A stretch of DNA of 64,000 bases, taken from contig NZ_JASDDG010000011.1 of assembly GCF_030407495.1 (NCBI RefSeq), positions 1 through 64,000 on the forward strand, given 5' to 3'. Below the pieces are notes generated by a model, which was not told where the DNA came from, did no database searches, and worked only from the letters and a program-made list of their open reading frames with translations. This DNA comes from Arthrobacter sp. APC 3897. Lineage in GTDB: Bacteria; Actinomycetota; Actinomycetes; Actinomycetales; Micrococcaceae. Both the position numbers and the translations under genes were made by a program. Each line of letters begins with the position of its first letter. Positions within the stretch are counted from its first letter, which is position 1. Of the stretch, positions 44,239-52,799 are shown one piece after another.

Positions 44239-45711
44239 ATGAGCAACGAACAACCGTCGCGCCCGGTGGATAGCCGGTCCATTACAGGGTATGACCACGA
44301 AACGGATGTTTTGGTCATTGGGTACGGCTGCGCCGGAGCGGCCGCCGCCCTGGAAGCCCGAAGCCAGGGTGCTGAGGTGATCATCCTGGAACGTGCCGGC
44401 GGCGCAGGAGGATCCTCCGCGCTCTCCGGCGGCGAGATCTATCTGGGCGGCGGCACTCCCATCCAGCAGGCCTGCGGGTTCACCGACAGTGCCGGGGAGA
44501 TGGAAGCATACCTGCTGGCGGCTCTGGGCCCCCACGCCGACGCCGGCAAAGTCCGGGCCTATTGCCGCGGCAGCGTGGATCACTATGAATGGCTGACCAG
44601 GCAGGGGGTGCCGTTCAAGCCGTCATTCTGGGAATCACCCTCCTGGGTTCCTCCGACGGACGACGGCCTGATGTGGCTGGGCGAAAACGCCGAGCCGTTC
44701 GCCGGCCTCGCCAAACCCGCTCCCCGCGGACACCGGGTGACAGCGGAAGGGTTTGGCGGAAAAGTACTCATGGACCGGCTCGTCGGCGCTGTCAACGCGG
44801 CAGGCGCCGGGGTGCACACCGACACATATGCAACCCGCCTCATCCTTGAGGACTCCAAGGTTGCAGGCGTCACCGCCCGGCGTTTTGGGAAAACCCTGAC
44901 CTACCGGGCACGCCGCGGGGTCATCCTCACCACCGGAGGGTTTGCCGACAATCCCGGGATGGTGGCGCAGCACGCGCCGTTGCTGACCGGCTGGGGTGTC
45001 ACGAGCGACGGAGGAGATGACGGGCACGGCATCGAGATGGCCCAGGCAGCGGGCGCCGGCATCCAAAACATGGCAGCCGCCCAAGTGGGGATTTCCCTGG
45101 TGCCGGGGTTGGCGGTGCGGGGCATGCTGGTCAACGCCGCGGGCCAGCGCTTCATCAATGAAGACCAGTACCCCGGTTTGCTGGGCCAGGCAGCATTGTT
45201 CCGCCAGGACCTCCGGGTGTGGATCATCCTCGATGAAACGGCCTTCGAGGAGGTGCCGGAGGATGAACGCTGGGGCGTGCTGCCGCATCTCGTGGCCGAA
45301 ACCCCGGAGGAGCTGGAGCAGGAGATCGGCATGCCGGAGGGTGCGTTGAGCGTTGCGGTGGCCGAATACAACAGGCACGCAGCCAGGGGTGAGGACCCGT
45401 ACTTCCATAAAAACAAACGGTGGCTGCGTCCCCTGGAAGCACCGTTTGCCGCCATCGATGTCAGCCGGGGAATGTCCTCACCCGAACTGGGCGCATCGCG
45501 CGGCGGGGCCAAGGTCTTCACACTCGGCGGCCTGCGGACCGACACCAACGGTACCGTCCTGGATGTTTCAGGATTCCCTGTCCCCGGCCTGTACGCCGCC
45601 GGCCGTGCGACGTCCGGGCTGCACGGCCAGGGCTACATCAGCGGCACATCCCTCGGGGACGGCACCTTCTTTGGCCGTCGTGCCGGAGCTGCGGCAGCTG
45701 CGGCAGGCTAA
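44239..45711 (+). CDS. FAD-dependent oxidoreductase, 3-ketosteroid dehydrogenase / fumarate reductase flavoprotein family
   Basis: 490 residues from ATG 44239, with GGAGGAG 8 nt upstream. FAD-binding Rossmann loop VLVIGYGCAGAAAALEARSQGAEVIILER (read as DVLVIGYGCAGA then the acidic strand end), the GGSSALSGGEIYLGGG segment that wraps the cofactor, and the C-terminal FAD motif VPGLYAAGRATSGLHGQGY. Active-site segments resemble both KstD-type delta-1-dehydrogenases and fumarate-reductase-like proteins; the short C-terminal half favours a small-molecule dehydrogenase or reductase over a succinate dehydrogenase subunit. Single-gene unit under a palindromic operator. Substrate unknown. Confidence 0.85.
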   Translation: MSNEQPSRPVDSRSITGYDHETDVLVIGYGCAGAAAALEARSQGAEVIILERAGGAGGSSALSGGEIYLGGGTPIQQACGFTDSAGEMEAYLLAALGPHADAGKVRAYCRGSVDHYEWLTRQGVPFKPSFWESPSWVPPTDDGLMWLGENAEPFAGLAKPAPRGHRVTAEGFGGKVLMDRLVGAVNAAGAGVHTDTYATRLILEDSKVAGVTARRFGKTLTYRARRGVILTTGGFADNPGMVAQHAPLLTGWGVTSDGGDDGHGIEMAQAAGAGIQNMAAAQVGISLVPGLAVRGMLVNAAGQRFINEDQYPGLLGQAALFRQDLRVWIILDETAFEEVPEDERWGVLPHLVAETPEELEQEIGMPEGALSVAVAEYNRHAARGEDPYFHKNKRWLRPLEAPFAAIDVSRGMSSPELGASRGGAKVFTLGGLRTDTNGTVLDVSGFPVPGLYAAGRATSGLHGQGYISGTSLGDGTFFGRRAGAAAAAAG

Positions 45712-45792
45712 CCGGCGCGGCTCAGGCGCCCTGCGGCTCGGTGTCTTCAGGTTCGATGCCTGCCTCTGCCGGCGGTGTTTTCCGGCGGCCGA

Positions 45793-46728
45793 TCATTGTG
45801 ACCGTGCCGGCTCCGCGGGACCGGCTGCGCCGTCCCCGGCGGCATCGCTGCCCGTACCGGCGGCCGGCGGCAGCGGACGGGAGCGGCCGCCGGGCTGAAC
45901 CGGATACGCTGCATCCGTGCCGCCGGCAGAGCCGGATCCGGCGGAACCCGTTGCACCGTGGTCGCTCCCGGGCAGGCGCACCGCTGCGCTGCGGGCTTCG
46001 GAACTCTTGGAGACCCTGCGGGCAGCCGCCTGTTTTTCCTTCATGGTGCTGGCATACACATCCACGTACTCCTGGCCGGAAAGACGCATCAGTTCGTACA
46101 TGATCTCGTCAGTCACTGAACGCTGGATAAACCGGTCATTCTCCATGCCCGCGTACCGGGAGAAGTCCAGGGGCTCGCCCACAATGATGCCGATGCGGCG
46201 GATATTGGGGATCCTCCGGCCGATCGGTTGGACCTTGTCAGTGCCGATCATGGCGACCGGGATCACCGGAACACCCGTCTTCAGCACAAGTTTGGCCACC
46301 CCGGTCTTGCCGCGGTACAGACGGCCGTCCGGGCTGCGCGTTCCCTCCGGGTAGATACCCAGAAGCCCGCCGTTTTCCAGCACGTCCACCCCTGCGTTCA
46401 GGGAGCTTGCCGATGCGGCGCCGCCGGACCGGTCCATCGGCAGCTGATTGGTGAGCCGGAAGAAAGCAGCGGTGAGCTTGCCTTTGAGTCCCTTGCCGGT
46501 GAAGTACTCGGACTTTGCCAGGAAACTGACGGGGCGCGGCACCGCCAGCGGCAGGAAGATCGAATCGGAGAAGGACAGGTGGTTGCTCACCAGCACAGCC
46601 GGCCCGGTTTCGGGCACGTTATCCATGCCTTTGACCCAGGGCCTAAAGAGCAGGTTGACCACCGGTCCGATGAAAATGGTCTTCATCACCCAATAGAACA
46701 CGTAAGCCAGCTCTCCTGTCCGAGACAT
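45793..46728 (-). CDS. 1-acyl-sn-glycerol-3-phosphate acyltransferase family (PlsC-like)
   Basis: Membrane-associated acyltransferase, likely making phosphatidic acid from lysophosphatidic acid. The 311-residue protein has a hydrophobic N-terminus (YVFYWVMKTIFIGPVVNLLF), catalytic NHLSFSD (the H-x4-D motif, about residue 49), FLAKSEYFTGKGLKG, GIYPEGTRSPDGRLYRGKTG (glycerol-3-phosphate binding) and VPVIPVAMIGTDKVQP. After residue 235 comes a 75-residue Gly/Ser/Ala/Pro-rich tail with no visible domain. It occupies the position of Rv2182c relative to the DAHP synthase gene. Start ATG 46728 lacks a strong Shine-Dalgarno; TAGAGT about 35 nt upstream is a possible -10. Confidence 0.92.
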   Translation of the reverse strand: MSRTGELAYVFYWVMKTIFIGPVVNLLFRPWVKGMDNVPETGPAVLVSNHLSFSDSIFLPLAVPRPVSFLAKSEYFTGKGLKGKLTAAFFRLTNQLPMDRSGGAASASSLNAGVDVLENGGLLGIYPEGTRSPDGRLYRGKTGVAKLVLKTGVPVIPVAMIGTDKVQPIGRRIPNIRRIGIIVGEPLDFSRYAGMENDRFIQRSVTDEIMYELMRLSGQEYVDVYASTMKEKQAAARRVSKSSEARSAAVRLPGSDHGATGSAGSGSAGGTDAAYPVQPGGRSRPLPPAAGTGSDAAGDGAAGPAEPARSQ

Positions 46729-46869
46729 AACAAATCAGGGACCCGGTTTGGTTTCCCATCTCCTACTCTATGCGCCCGCCTGCCCCGGCTGTATTCAGGC
46801 GCTCGGACGCGGCGCAACTTTGGGTGCCGCAGGGGTGGAAAAGCCGGTCCCGGATGCAACCATAGAGAT

Positions 46870-47631
46870 ATGACTTCCCTACCGGGCGCAGCTGCCTTTT
46901 CCAGCGGCGGACATGGCGCAAACGCCGCCACAGGTGTTCTCCTGAGCCACGGGTTTACCGGTTCTCCGGTCAGCATGGCGGCCTGGGCACGGCACCTTGC
47001 GGACCAGGGCTACGCGGTGAGCCTTCCCCTTCTTCCCGGGCACGGGACCACCTGGCAGGAGCTGGCACGTACCCCGTGGGAGCGCTGGTATGAAGGCTAT
47101 GACGATGCTTACCAGGAGCTGGCCGGCCGCACTGACCGTGTTGTTGCCGCGGGACTGTCGATGGGCGGCACGCTCGCCCTGCGCCTTGCCGCGTACCGCC
47201 CGGTGGCCGGCGTGGCAGTGGTGAATCCCGGCCTGACGATTGATGATCCGCGGGCCAGATACTCCGGATTCCTCAAATACGTCCTAAGGTCCGTGCCTGC
47301 CATCGGCAACAACATCAAGCTCCCCGGACAGGATGAGGGCGCCTACACGCGCACCCCGGTGGGCGGCGTCCACCAGCTGATGCGGTTATTCAAGGACACG
47401 ACGGCGGCTCTGCCGGGGATCAACGCACCGGTCATTGCCTTCCGTTCCGCAGTGGACCCGGTGGTCCCGGAATCCAGCATGGATGTTCTTCGCCGCCGTC
47501 TCGGCAGCGCTTTGGAGGTTGTCCCCTTGGAAAACAGCTACCATGTGGCCACCATGGACCACGATGCCCCCTTGATTTTCGACCGTTCCTCCCAGTTCAT
47601 CCAAAGGATCAGTGCAGGTGCCGCAGCATGA
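46870..47631 (+). CDS. Alpha/beta hydrolase, carboxylesterase/monoglyceride lipase-like
   Basis: 253 residues, serine hydrolase fold. Oxyanion segment LLSHGFTGSPVSM near residue 28, LPLLPGHGTTWQEL, nucleophile elbow GLSMGGTLAL (Ser about 98), acid in FRSAVDPVVP (Asp about 199) and catalytic His in LENSYHVATMDHD (about 226). The PGHG and NSYHVAT pattern is that of the Est30/thermophilic carboxylesterase group, which often hydrolyses short-chain esters or monoacylglycerols. The downstream membrane protein gene overlaps its stop by 4 nt, so the two are translationally coupled. It is divergent from the PlsC-like gene, hinting at lipid turnover. Longer in-frame starts overlap that gene and were rejected. 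Confidence 0.9.
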   Translation: MTSLPGAAAFSSGGHGANAATGVLLSHGFTGSPVSMAAWARHLADQGYAVSLPLLPGHGTTWQELARTPWERWYEGYDDAYQELAGRTDRVVAAGLSMGGTLALRLAAYRPVAGVAVVNPGLTIDDPRARYSGFLKYVLRSVPAIGNNIKLPGQDEGAYTRTPVGGVHQLMRLFKDTTAALPGINAPVIAFRSAVDPVVPESSMDVLRRRLGSALEVVPLENSYHVATMDHDAPLIFDRSSQFIQRISAGAAA

Positions 47632-48215
47632 AAGAACGTGAACCGGAACGCAACGAATCCACCGACGAGGCAGCTTGGCTTGACCTTGTTTCACGGCTGC
47701 AGAATATGCCGACCGATGGAACCCACGGCGGCCGTGACGCGCCCGGTCCGCCCCGGGCAACAGGCACTGACGAACCAAACGGTGGAGCGGATGCCGGGGA
47801 CACCCGTGATTCGGAGGGAACCGGCGTCCCCGCTGAAGAGGATGCCGGTCAGGGCCATGCCGGCGGTCCGGTTCCGCGGTCCGCCGCGGAGCGAACGCGC
47901 GCCATCTTCGAGAACCAGCCGTTCCGGACAGTCCCGCCCCGGGGGCCGCGGGATTACGACGAACCGGAGGAGCTCGAATCCGAGGGCGAGTTTGTTCCTC
48001 CGGAACCGCCGCCGTTCAGCACGGGTGAGCCGCTGGTTGTCCTGGCCTGGATAGGTGCAGTCGGCGGACCCATCCTGCTGCTGGTTTTTGCCATGTTCTG
48101 GCGGGGCGCGCCGGTGGCGGTGATTCTGGGCGTCATCGCGCTCTTCGTGGCTGCGGCCGGCTATTTGCTCTTCCGGCTGCCCCAGCACCACGACGACGAC
48201 GGGGCGGCCGTCTAG
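47628..48215 (+). CDS. Hypothetical membrane protein coupled to the esterase
   Basis: 195 residues starting at the ATGA overlap with the esterase stop codon. Residues 1-130 are acidic, Gly/Pro/Asp-rich and probably disordered, with a conserved-looking segment RTRAIFENQPFRTVPPRGPRDYDEPEE (given here only as RTRAIFENQPF and PRGPRDYDEPE). Two membrane helices follow (about 139-159 and 163-182) with a short His/Asp tail. The same plan, a disordered cytoplasmic region then a hairpin of two helices, is common in unnamed actinobacterial proteins. Function unknown; coupling suggests partnership with the esterase or simple co-expression. Confidence 0.8.
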   Translation: MKEREPERNESTDEAAWLDLVSRLQNMPTDGTHGGRDAPGPPRATGTDEPNGGADAGDTRDSEGTGVPAEEDAGQGHAGGPVPRSAAERTRAIFENQPFRTVPPRGPRDYDEPEELESEGEFVPPEPPPFSTGEPLVVLAWIGAVGGPILLLVFAMFWRGAPVAVILGVIALFVAAAGYLLFRLPQHHDDDGAAV

Positions 48216-48247
48216 GGTACGGGTCCGGCACCCTCCCCGACAGGGCG

Positions 48248-49318
48248 TCAGCGCCGGGCGGCGATCCGCGACAGGTCAGCTGCCCCGATCATTCCGGCCG
48301 CGGGTCCCAGGGCCGCCAACTCCAGACGCGCGGCCGGACGGAACCCCCGTCCGGTCAGGTTGCGGGCAAAGGACCGCCGGGCCGGCTCCAGCAGGAGGTC
48401 TCCGGCGGCACTTAGTCCGCCGCCCACCACAAACATGCCGGGATCCAGGGCGGCAGCCAGGTTTGCCAGGCCAAGGCCCAGCCATTGACCCACTTCATCG
48501 AGCAGTTCCACGGACGCCTGATCTCCGTCGAGGGCCATCCTCGTGACCACTGCGCCGGTAATGCCGCTGATGTTTCCGTCCACGGCACGCAGCAATTCCT
48601 GTGCCACCGGAGAGTTGGCGGCTGCCAGTTCACGGGCTTCACGGCCGAGGGCGTTGCCCGAGGCATATTGTTCCCAGCAGCCTCGGTTCCCGCACTCGCA
48701 GCGCTGTCCGCCCGGCATGATGATCTGGTGGCCGAATTCCCCTGCCACACCGAAACGCCCGCGCTCCAGGCGTCCGTCCATGATCATTGCGCCGCCTATG
48801 CCGGTGCCGAGCGTGACACAGACCAGCCGGCTCTGCCCCAGGCCGGATCCGAACCGCCATTCGGCCCAGGCGGCGGCATCCGCGTCGTTGACCAGGTAGA
48901 CGCGCCGGCGCAGCAGCCGTTCGAGGTTTTCCCGCAGTGGCTCGTTGCGCCAGGCCAAATGCGGACTGAACAGAACGGTACTTCCGGCAAGGTCCATCCA
49001 GCCGGCGGCACCGATACCAACCGACCAGACGTGGTGGTTGGCGGACAACTCGGCCACCAGGTCCGCGATGACCGACTCCACTTCGCGCGGATCCTGCCCG
49101 GGCGTTGACCGGCGCGCCTCCGCGAGGACCCTGCCGTCGCCGTCGATGAGGCCGGCCGCCACCTTGGTGCCGCCGATGTCGATGCCGATGGCCAGGCCGC
49201 GCCGGCGCATTCGGTTGGGCAGCCGCATGGGCCGGCGTGCGGAAAACGGTTCAGTTCCGCGGCGCTGCCACGGGATAGGTGACGAACGGGGTGCGGGCGC
49301 TGGGTTTACGGGGGGCAT
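48248..49318 (-). CDS. glk: ROK family glucokinase (GlkA type)
   Basis: ATP-dependent hexose kinase of about 356 residues. Phosphate loop GIDIGGTKVAAGLIDGDG, sugar-binding catalytic Asp in LVNDADAAAWAE, TLGTGIGGAMI, EFGHQIIMPGGQ and the zinc motif CECGNRGCWEQYASG, all typical of ROK glucokinases such as Streptomyces GlkA, where it also mediates carbon catabolite repression. A TTG at 49321 immediately before the ATG could be the true start: a TAGAAT -10 (49328-49333) with TTCACG -35 at 17 bp puts the transcript start there. About 40 basic, Pro-rich residues precede the kinase fold and are unusual; an ATG at 49228 would remove most of them. Confidence 0.9.
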   Translation of the reverse strand: MPPVNPAPAPRSSPIPWQRRGTEPFSARRPMRLPNRMRRRGLAIGIDIGGTKVAAGLIDGDGRVLAEARRSTPGQDPREVESVIADLVAELSANHHVWSVGIGAAGWMDLAGSTVLFSPHLAWRNEPLRENLERLLRRRVYLVNDADAAAWAEWRFGSGLGQSRLVCVTLGTGIGGAMIMDGRLERGRFGVAGEFGHQIIMPGGQRCECGNRGCWEQYASGNALGREARELAAANSPVAQELLRAVDGNISGITGAVVTRMALDGDQASVELLDEVGQWLGLGLANLAAALDPGMFVVGGGLSAAGDLLLEPARRSFARNLTGRGFRPAARLELAALGPAAGMIGAADLSRIAARR

Positions 49319-49327
49319 CAATCGTCC

Positions 49328-49356
49328 ATTCTATTCGCCGCCGCGCTCACCGTGAA
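49328..49356 (-). promoter_or_regulatory. Promoter of the ROK glucokinase gene
   Basis: -10 TAGAAT (49328-49333), 17-bp spacer, -35 TTCACG (49351-49356) on the minus strand. The predicted transcript begins at or within 4 nt of the start codon. Confidence 0.65.
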
Positions 49357-49470
49357 AGCGTTATTGGTTCGAAAAGTTACCGGCCGGTACTAAATGTGAT
49401 CCACGTTATAGGCTGTTCTGTAATGTCTGCGTAATCGTCCGCGGGGCAGCCGGATATCGAAGGAGCTATC

Positions 49471-51279
49471 ATGCGTGAGTTCAGTGTTCCCCCCAGGGTG
49501 GAGTCGCCCCTGGAGACCAACACCACCGACCTGCTGCTGGAGCAGGCGGCAAAGCCTTCCAACCCTGCCCTGTTTTCGGTTCGGGGTGCAGACGGCGCCT
49601 GGGCCCCCGTTACCGCCACTGAATTCCTGAAAGACGTCCGGGCGCTGGCCAAGGGATTCGCCGCCTGCGGCGTCGAGCCGGGCGACAGGGTGGGCATCAT
49701 GGCGCGCACCCGGTACGAGTGGACGCTGGTGGACTTTGCCCTGTGGTTCGCCGGGGCCGTCTCCGTCCCGGTCTACGAGACGTCTTCACCCTCCCAGGTC
49801 GCCTGGATCCTCAGTGACTCGGGTGCCGTAGGGGTGGTTGTAGAGGCTTCCCGCCATGAGAACGTGGTCCGCCAGGCAGCCGTGGAAGAGGACCTGGCCG
49901 CTGTAAAGAACGTCTGGCAGATCGAGGGTCCCGGACTCGATGAGCTCCGTGCAGCCGGCGCAACGGTCTCAGACGAGGACCTTGAAGCACGCCGCGCCCA
50001 AGCGACGCTGGATGACACCGCCACCATCATTTACACCTCCGGAACCACGGGCCGGCCCAAGGGCTGCGAATTGACTCACGGGAACTTCGTGAACCTCTCC
50101 CGCAATGCCGCAGCTGCGCAGGCCGAGGTATGCCGCGAGGGTGCCCAAACCATCATGTTCCTGCCGCTGGCCCATGTGTTCGCCCGGTTTATCTCAGTGT
50201 TGAGCGTGGCTGCCGGTGCCACCGTGGCGCATACCCCGGACGTGAAGAACCTGCTCCCCGATCTCCAGAGCTTCCAGCCGGACTTCCTGCTGGTTGTTCC
50301 CCGGGTCTTCGAAAAGGTCTACAACTCTTCCATGCTCAAGGCCGAGGACGGCGGCAAGGGCAAAATCTTCCATGCCGGCGCCAAGACCGCCATCGAATGG
50401 TCCAAGGCAGAGGAAGCCGGCAAGGTCCCGCTGAGCCTCAAGGTCAAGCATGCCGTCTTTGACAAGCTGCTCTACGGGAAGATCCGCACTGCCATGGGCG
50501 GACGGGTTAAGTATGCGATTTCGGGAGGCGCACCGCTGGGTGAACGGCTCGGCCACTTCTTCCACGGAATTGGCGTGACGGTGCTGGAAGGGTACGGGCT
50601 GACCGAAACCACCGCTCCCGTGACCGTCAACACTCCAAGACTGACCAAGATTGGCACCGTTGGCGCGCCGCTTCCCGGCAACGCTGTCCGCATCGCGGAC
50701 GACGGCGAAATCCTGGCCAAGGGCGTCAGCGTCATGAAGGGCTACTACAACCGCCCGGACCTCACGGCGGAGAACTTCACGGACGGCTGGTTCCATACCG
50801 GTGACATTGGCCAGCTGGACAGTGACGGCTTCCTGCGGATCACCGGACGCAAGAAGGAAATCATCGTCACGGCCAGCGGGAAGAACGTGGTCCCGGCACT
50901 GCTGGAGGACAGAATCCGAGCCGACGCCATTGTCTCCCAGTGCGTGCTGGTGGGTGACCAGCGGCCGTTCATTTCGGCCCTGATCACACTGGACGAGGAA
51001 GCCCTGCCCGGCTGGCTGGAACGCCACAAGCTGCCGGCCGGGACAACGGCCGCCCAGGCCGGTGAAACCGAGCAGCTGCAGACCGAGATCCAGGCACTGG
51101 TGGACCGGGCCAACGAGCACGTCTCCAAAGCCGAAGCCATCAAGGTGTTCCGGATTGTTCCGACTGACTTCACTGAAGCCAGCGGGCACCTGACGCCGTC
51201 CATGAAGATCAAGCGCGCCCAGGTCCTGAAGGACTTTTCCGGCGTGGTGGATGAGATCTACAGCGGCCAGAAAGTCTGA
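49471..51279 (+). CDS. Long-chain fatty-acid--CoA ligase (FadD15-like)
   Basis: AMP-forming acyl-CoA synthetase of 602 residues. Adenylation motifs: P-loop IIYTSGTTGRPKGCELTH (about 188-205), GYGLTETTAPV (about 376), GWFHTGDIG (about 440) and RKKEIIVTASGKNV (about 460), with a C-terminal Lys in PSMKIKRAQVLKDF. It groups by eye with FadD15/AMP-binding long-chain ligases that lack a membrane anchor. SD AAGGAG is well placed. It is divergent from the glucokinase gene, as its homologue is near glkA in Streptomyces, and convergent with mycothione reductase. It activates free fatty acids for beta-oxidation or lipid synthesis. Confidence 0.94.
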   Translation: MREFSVPPRVESPLETNTTDLLLEQAAKPSNPALFSVRGADGAWAPVTATEFLKDVRALAKGFAACGVEPGDRVGIMARTRYEWTLVDFALWFAGAVSVPVYETSSPSQVAWILSDSGAVGVVVEASRHENVVRQAAVEEDLAAVKNVWQIEGPGLDELRAAGATVSDEDLEARRAQATLDDTATIIYTSGTTGRPKGCELTHGNFVNLSRNAAAAQAEVCREGAQTIMFLPLAHVFARFISVLSVAAGATVAHTPDVKNLLPDLQSFQPDFLLVVPRVFEKVYNSSMLKAEDGGKGKIFHAGAKTAIEWSKAEEAGKVPLSLKVKHAVFDKLLYGKIRTAMGGRVKYAISGGAPLGERLGHFFHGIGVTVLEGYGLTETTAPVTVNTPRLTKIGTVGAPLPGNAVRIADDGEILAKGVSVMKGYYNRPDLTAENFTDGWFHTGDIGQLDSDGFLRITGRKKEIIVTASGKNVVPALLEDRIRADAIVSQCVLVGDQRPFISALITLDEEALPGWLERHKLPAGTTAAQAGETEQLQTEIQALVDRANEHVSKAEAIKVFRIVPTDFTEASGHLTPSMKIKRAQVLKDFSGVVDEIYSGQKV

Positions 51280-51306
51280 TCCGGCGTTACCGCCCTGACC
51301 GGGGCC

Positions 51307-52719
51307 TTAGTCCTGTCTGTTGATCTTCAGGGACAGCAGGGCGTTTTCCACAACTTCGGTCAGGGCCGGATGGATCCAGTATTGGCCTGATGCCATGCCG
51401 GCGGCGTCCAGCCCGAAAGACATGGCCTGGATCAGCGGCTGGATCAGCATGGATGCTTCATGGCCCATAATGTGGGCTCCGAGCAGCTTTCCGCTTTCCT
51501 TTTCGGCCAGCAGCTTCACGAAGCCCGTGCTGTCCTCCATGGCCCAGCCGTAGGCCGTGGATCCGTATTCCTGAACGGCCAGCGCCAGCTCCACTCCCCT
51601 TGCCTCCGTATCCCGGCAGGCTTCCTCCTCCGTCATTCCAACGGAGGCAATCTGCGGACTGCTGAAGACGGCCGAGGGAACAAACCGGTGGTCGCTGGCC
51701 CTTAGGTCCCCGGGGTGCACCAGATTGTGTGCCACGACGCGCGCCTCATGGTTGGCGACGTGTTTGAGCTGGAAGTCGCTGCTGACATCTCCGAGCGCCC
51801 ACACTCCTTCAACGGGCCGGCCGTCCTTTTGCACGCGCTGGAACTCATCCACCGCCAACCGTCCGTCGGGGCGCAGGTCAAAGCCGGCAGCGTCAACGCC
51901 GAGACTGTCGGTATTGGGTACGCGGCCTGTGGCCACCAGGACCAGATCGACGTCGAGCGTGCCTGTCCCCTCGGGTCCCTCCAGGGAAACCTGCACGGAG
52001 CCGTCGGGATTCTCAGCCAAAGACCTGACCTCGGTGTTCAGCCGCACGTCCCACTGTTTGGAGGCAGCCTCGGTGAAGCGCTCGGACACTGTGGCATCCA
52101 TGGCGCGCAGGAGGGGCCCGGACCGGGCAGCCATGGTGACGGATGAGCCGAACGCGGAAAACACAAAGCCAAACTCGGCGGCAATGTACCCGCCGCCGAT
52201 GATCAGGATCCGCTCGGGAAGTTCGGGGATGCGCATGACTGTGTCGGACGTGTGCACCTGCGGCAGGTTGATGCCGGGAATGTCCGGCAGTACCGGCCGT
52301 GATCCGGCCGCCACCACAATCTGGTCGGCGGTGATGCGCTGGCCGTCCTCGGTCTCGAGGGCATGTTCGCTGGTAAAGCGGACATAGCTGTCGTAGAGAG
52401 TGACGTTGTCCAGTTCCTCGGCCCGGTACCGGCGGCCGCCCTCGGAAATCGAGTCAATGCGGGTAAAGATGCGGTCGCGGATATCACGCCAGTGCACCTT
52501 GTCCAGTGTCAGGTCCACCCCCAGCCGGGCCGCATCTGCGCCGGCCGCCGCCAGCTGCGCCGGATAGACGTACATCTTGGTGGGAATGCACCCTACGTTC
52601 AGGCAGGTCCCGCCAAAGGTCCCGCCGTCGATCACCGCAACTTTCCTGCCGTCCCAATCCGGAGTAATCAGGGAGTTGCCGGAGCCGGAACCAATAATGG
52701 CCAAATCAAAGTGAGTCAC
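51307..52719 (-). CDS. mtr: Mycothione reductase
   Basis: NADPH-dependent flavoenzyme that reduces mycothiol disulfide, keeping the actinobacterial thiol pool reduced. 470 residues: MTHFDLAIIGSGSGNSLITP (a signature start that separates Mtr from lipoamide dehydrogenases), redox disulfide GGTCLNVGCIPTK, NADPH loop ILIIGGGYIAAEFG, FAD site VWALGDVSSDFQLKHVANHE and the interface His-Glu pair near HPALTEVVENAL. GTG start at 52719, 6 nt after a TAGACT box and without Shine-Dalgarno, so probably leaderless. The presence of mycothiol biology confirms the actinobacterial origin of the window. Confidence 0.96.
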   Translation of the reverse strand: MTHFDLAIIGSGSGNSLITPDWDGRKVAVIDGGTFGGTCLNVGCIPTKMYVYPAQLAAAGADAARLGVDLTLDKVHWRDIRDRIFTRIDSISEGGRRYRAEELDNVTLYDSYVRFTSEHALETEDGQRITADQIVVAAGSRPVLPDIPGINLPQVHTSDTVMRIPELPERILIIGGGYIAAEFGFVFSAFGSSVTMAARSGPLLRAMDATVSERFTEAASKQWDVRLNTEVRSLAENPDGSVQVSLEGPEGTGTLDVDLVLVATGRVPNTDSLGVDAAGFDLRPDGRLAVDEFQRVQKDGRPVEGVWALGDVSSDFQLKHVANHEARVVAHNLVHPGDLRASDHRFVPSAVFSSPQIASVGMTEEEACRDTEARGVELALAVQEYGSTAYGWAMEDSTGFVKLLAEKESGKLLGAHIMGHEASMLIQPLIQAMSFGLDAAGMASGQYWIHPALTEVVENALLSLKINRQD

Positions 52720-52725
52720 GATCCC

Positions 52726-52731
52726 AGTCTA
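52726..52731 (-). promoter_or_regulatory. -10 box for a probably leaderless mtr transcript
   Basis: TAGACT on the minus strand, 6 nt (GGGATC) before the GTG start. Confidence 0.55.
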
Positions 52732-52736
52732 GGGCG

Positions 52737-52780
52737 CAAAAGGGCCCCGTGTTCCGTCAGCAGGATCACGGGGCCCTTCG
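52737..52780 (-). terminator. Intrinsic terminator after pyc
   Basis: GGGCCCCGTG / CACGGGGCCC stem with a 16-nt loop, followed on the minus strand by TTTT. It overlaps the upstream edge of the mtr promoter area. Confidence 0.85.
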
Positions 52781-52799
52781 CAGGACATGCGGCCTCGGG

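Noticed and set aside
44239-45711. Confident naming of the flavoprotein as 3-ketosteroid-delta-1-dehydrogenase
   Set aside because: FAD motifs are shared by several families; no steroid-catabolic neighbours or KstR-type operator (TnnAACnnGTTnnA) are present.
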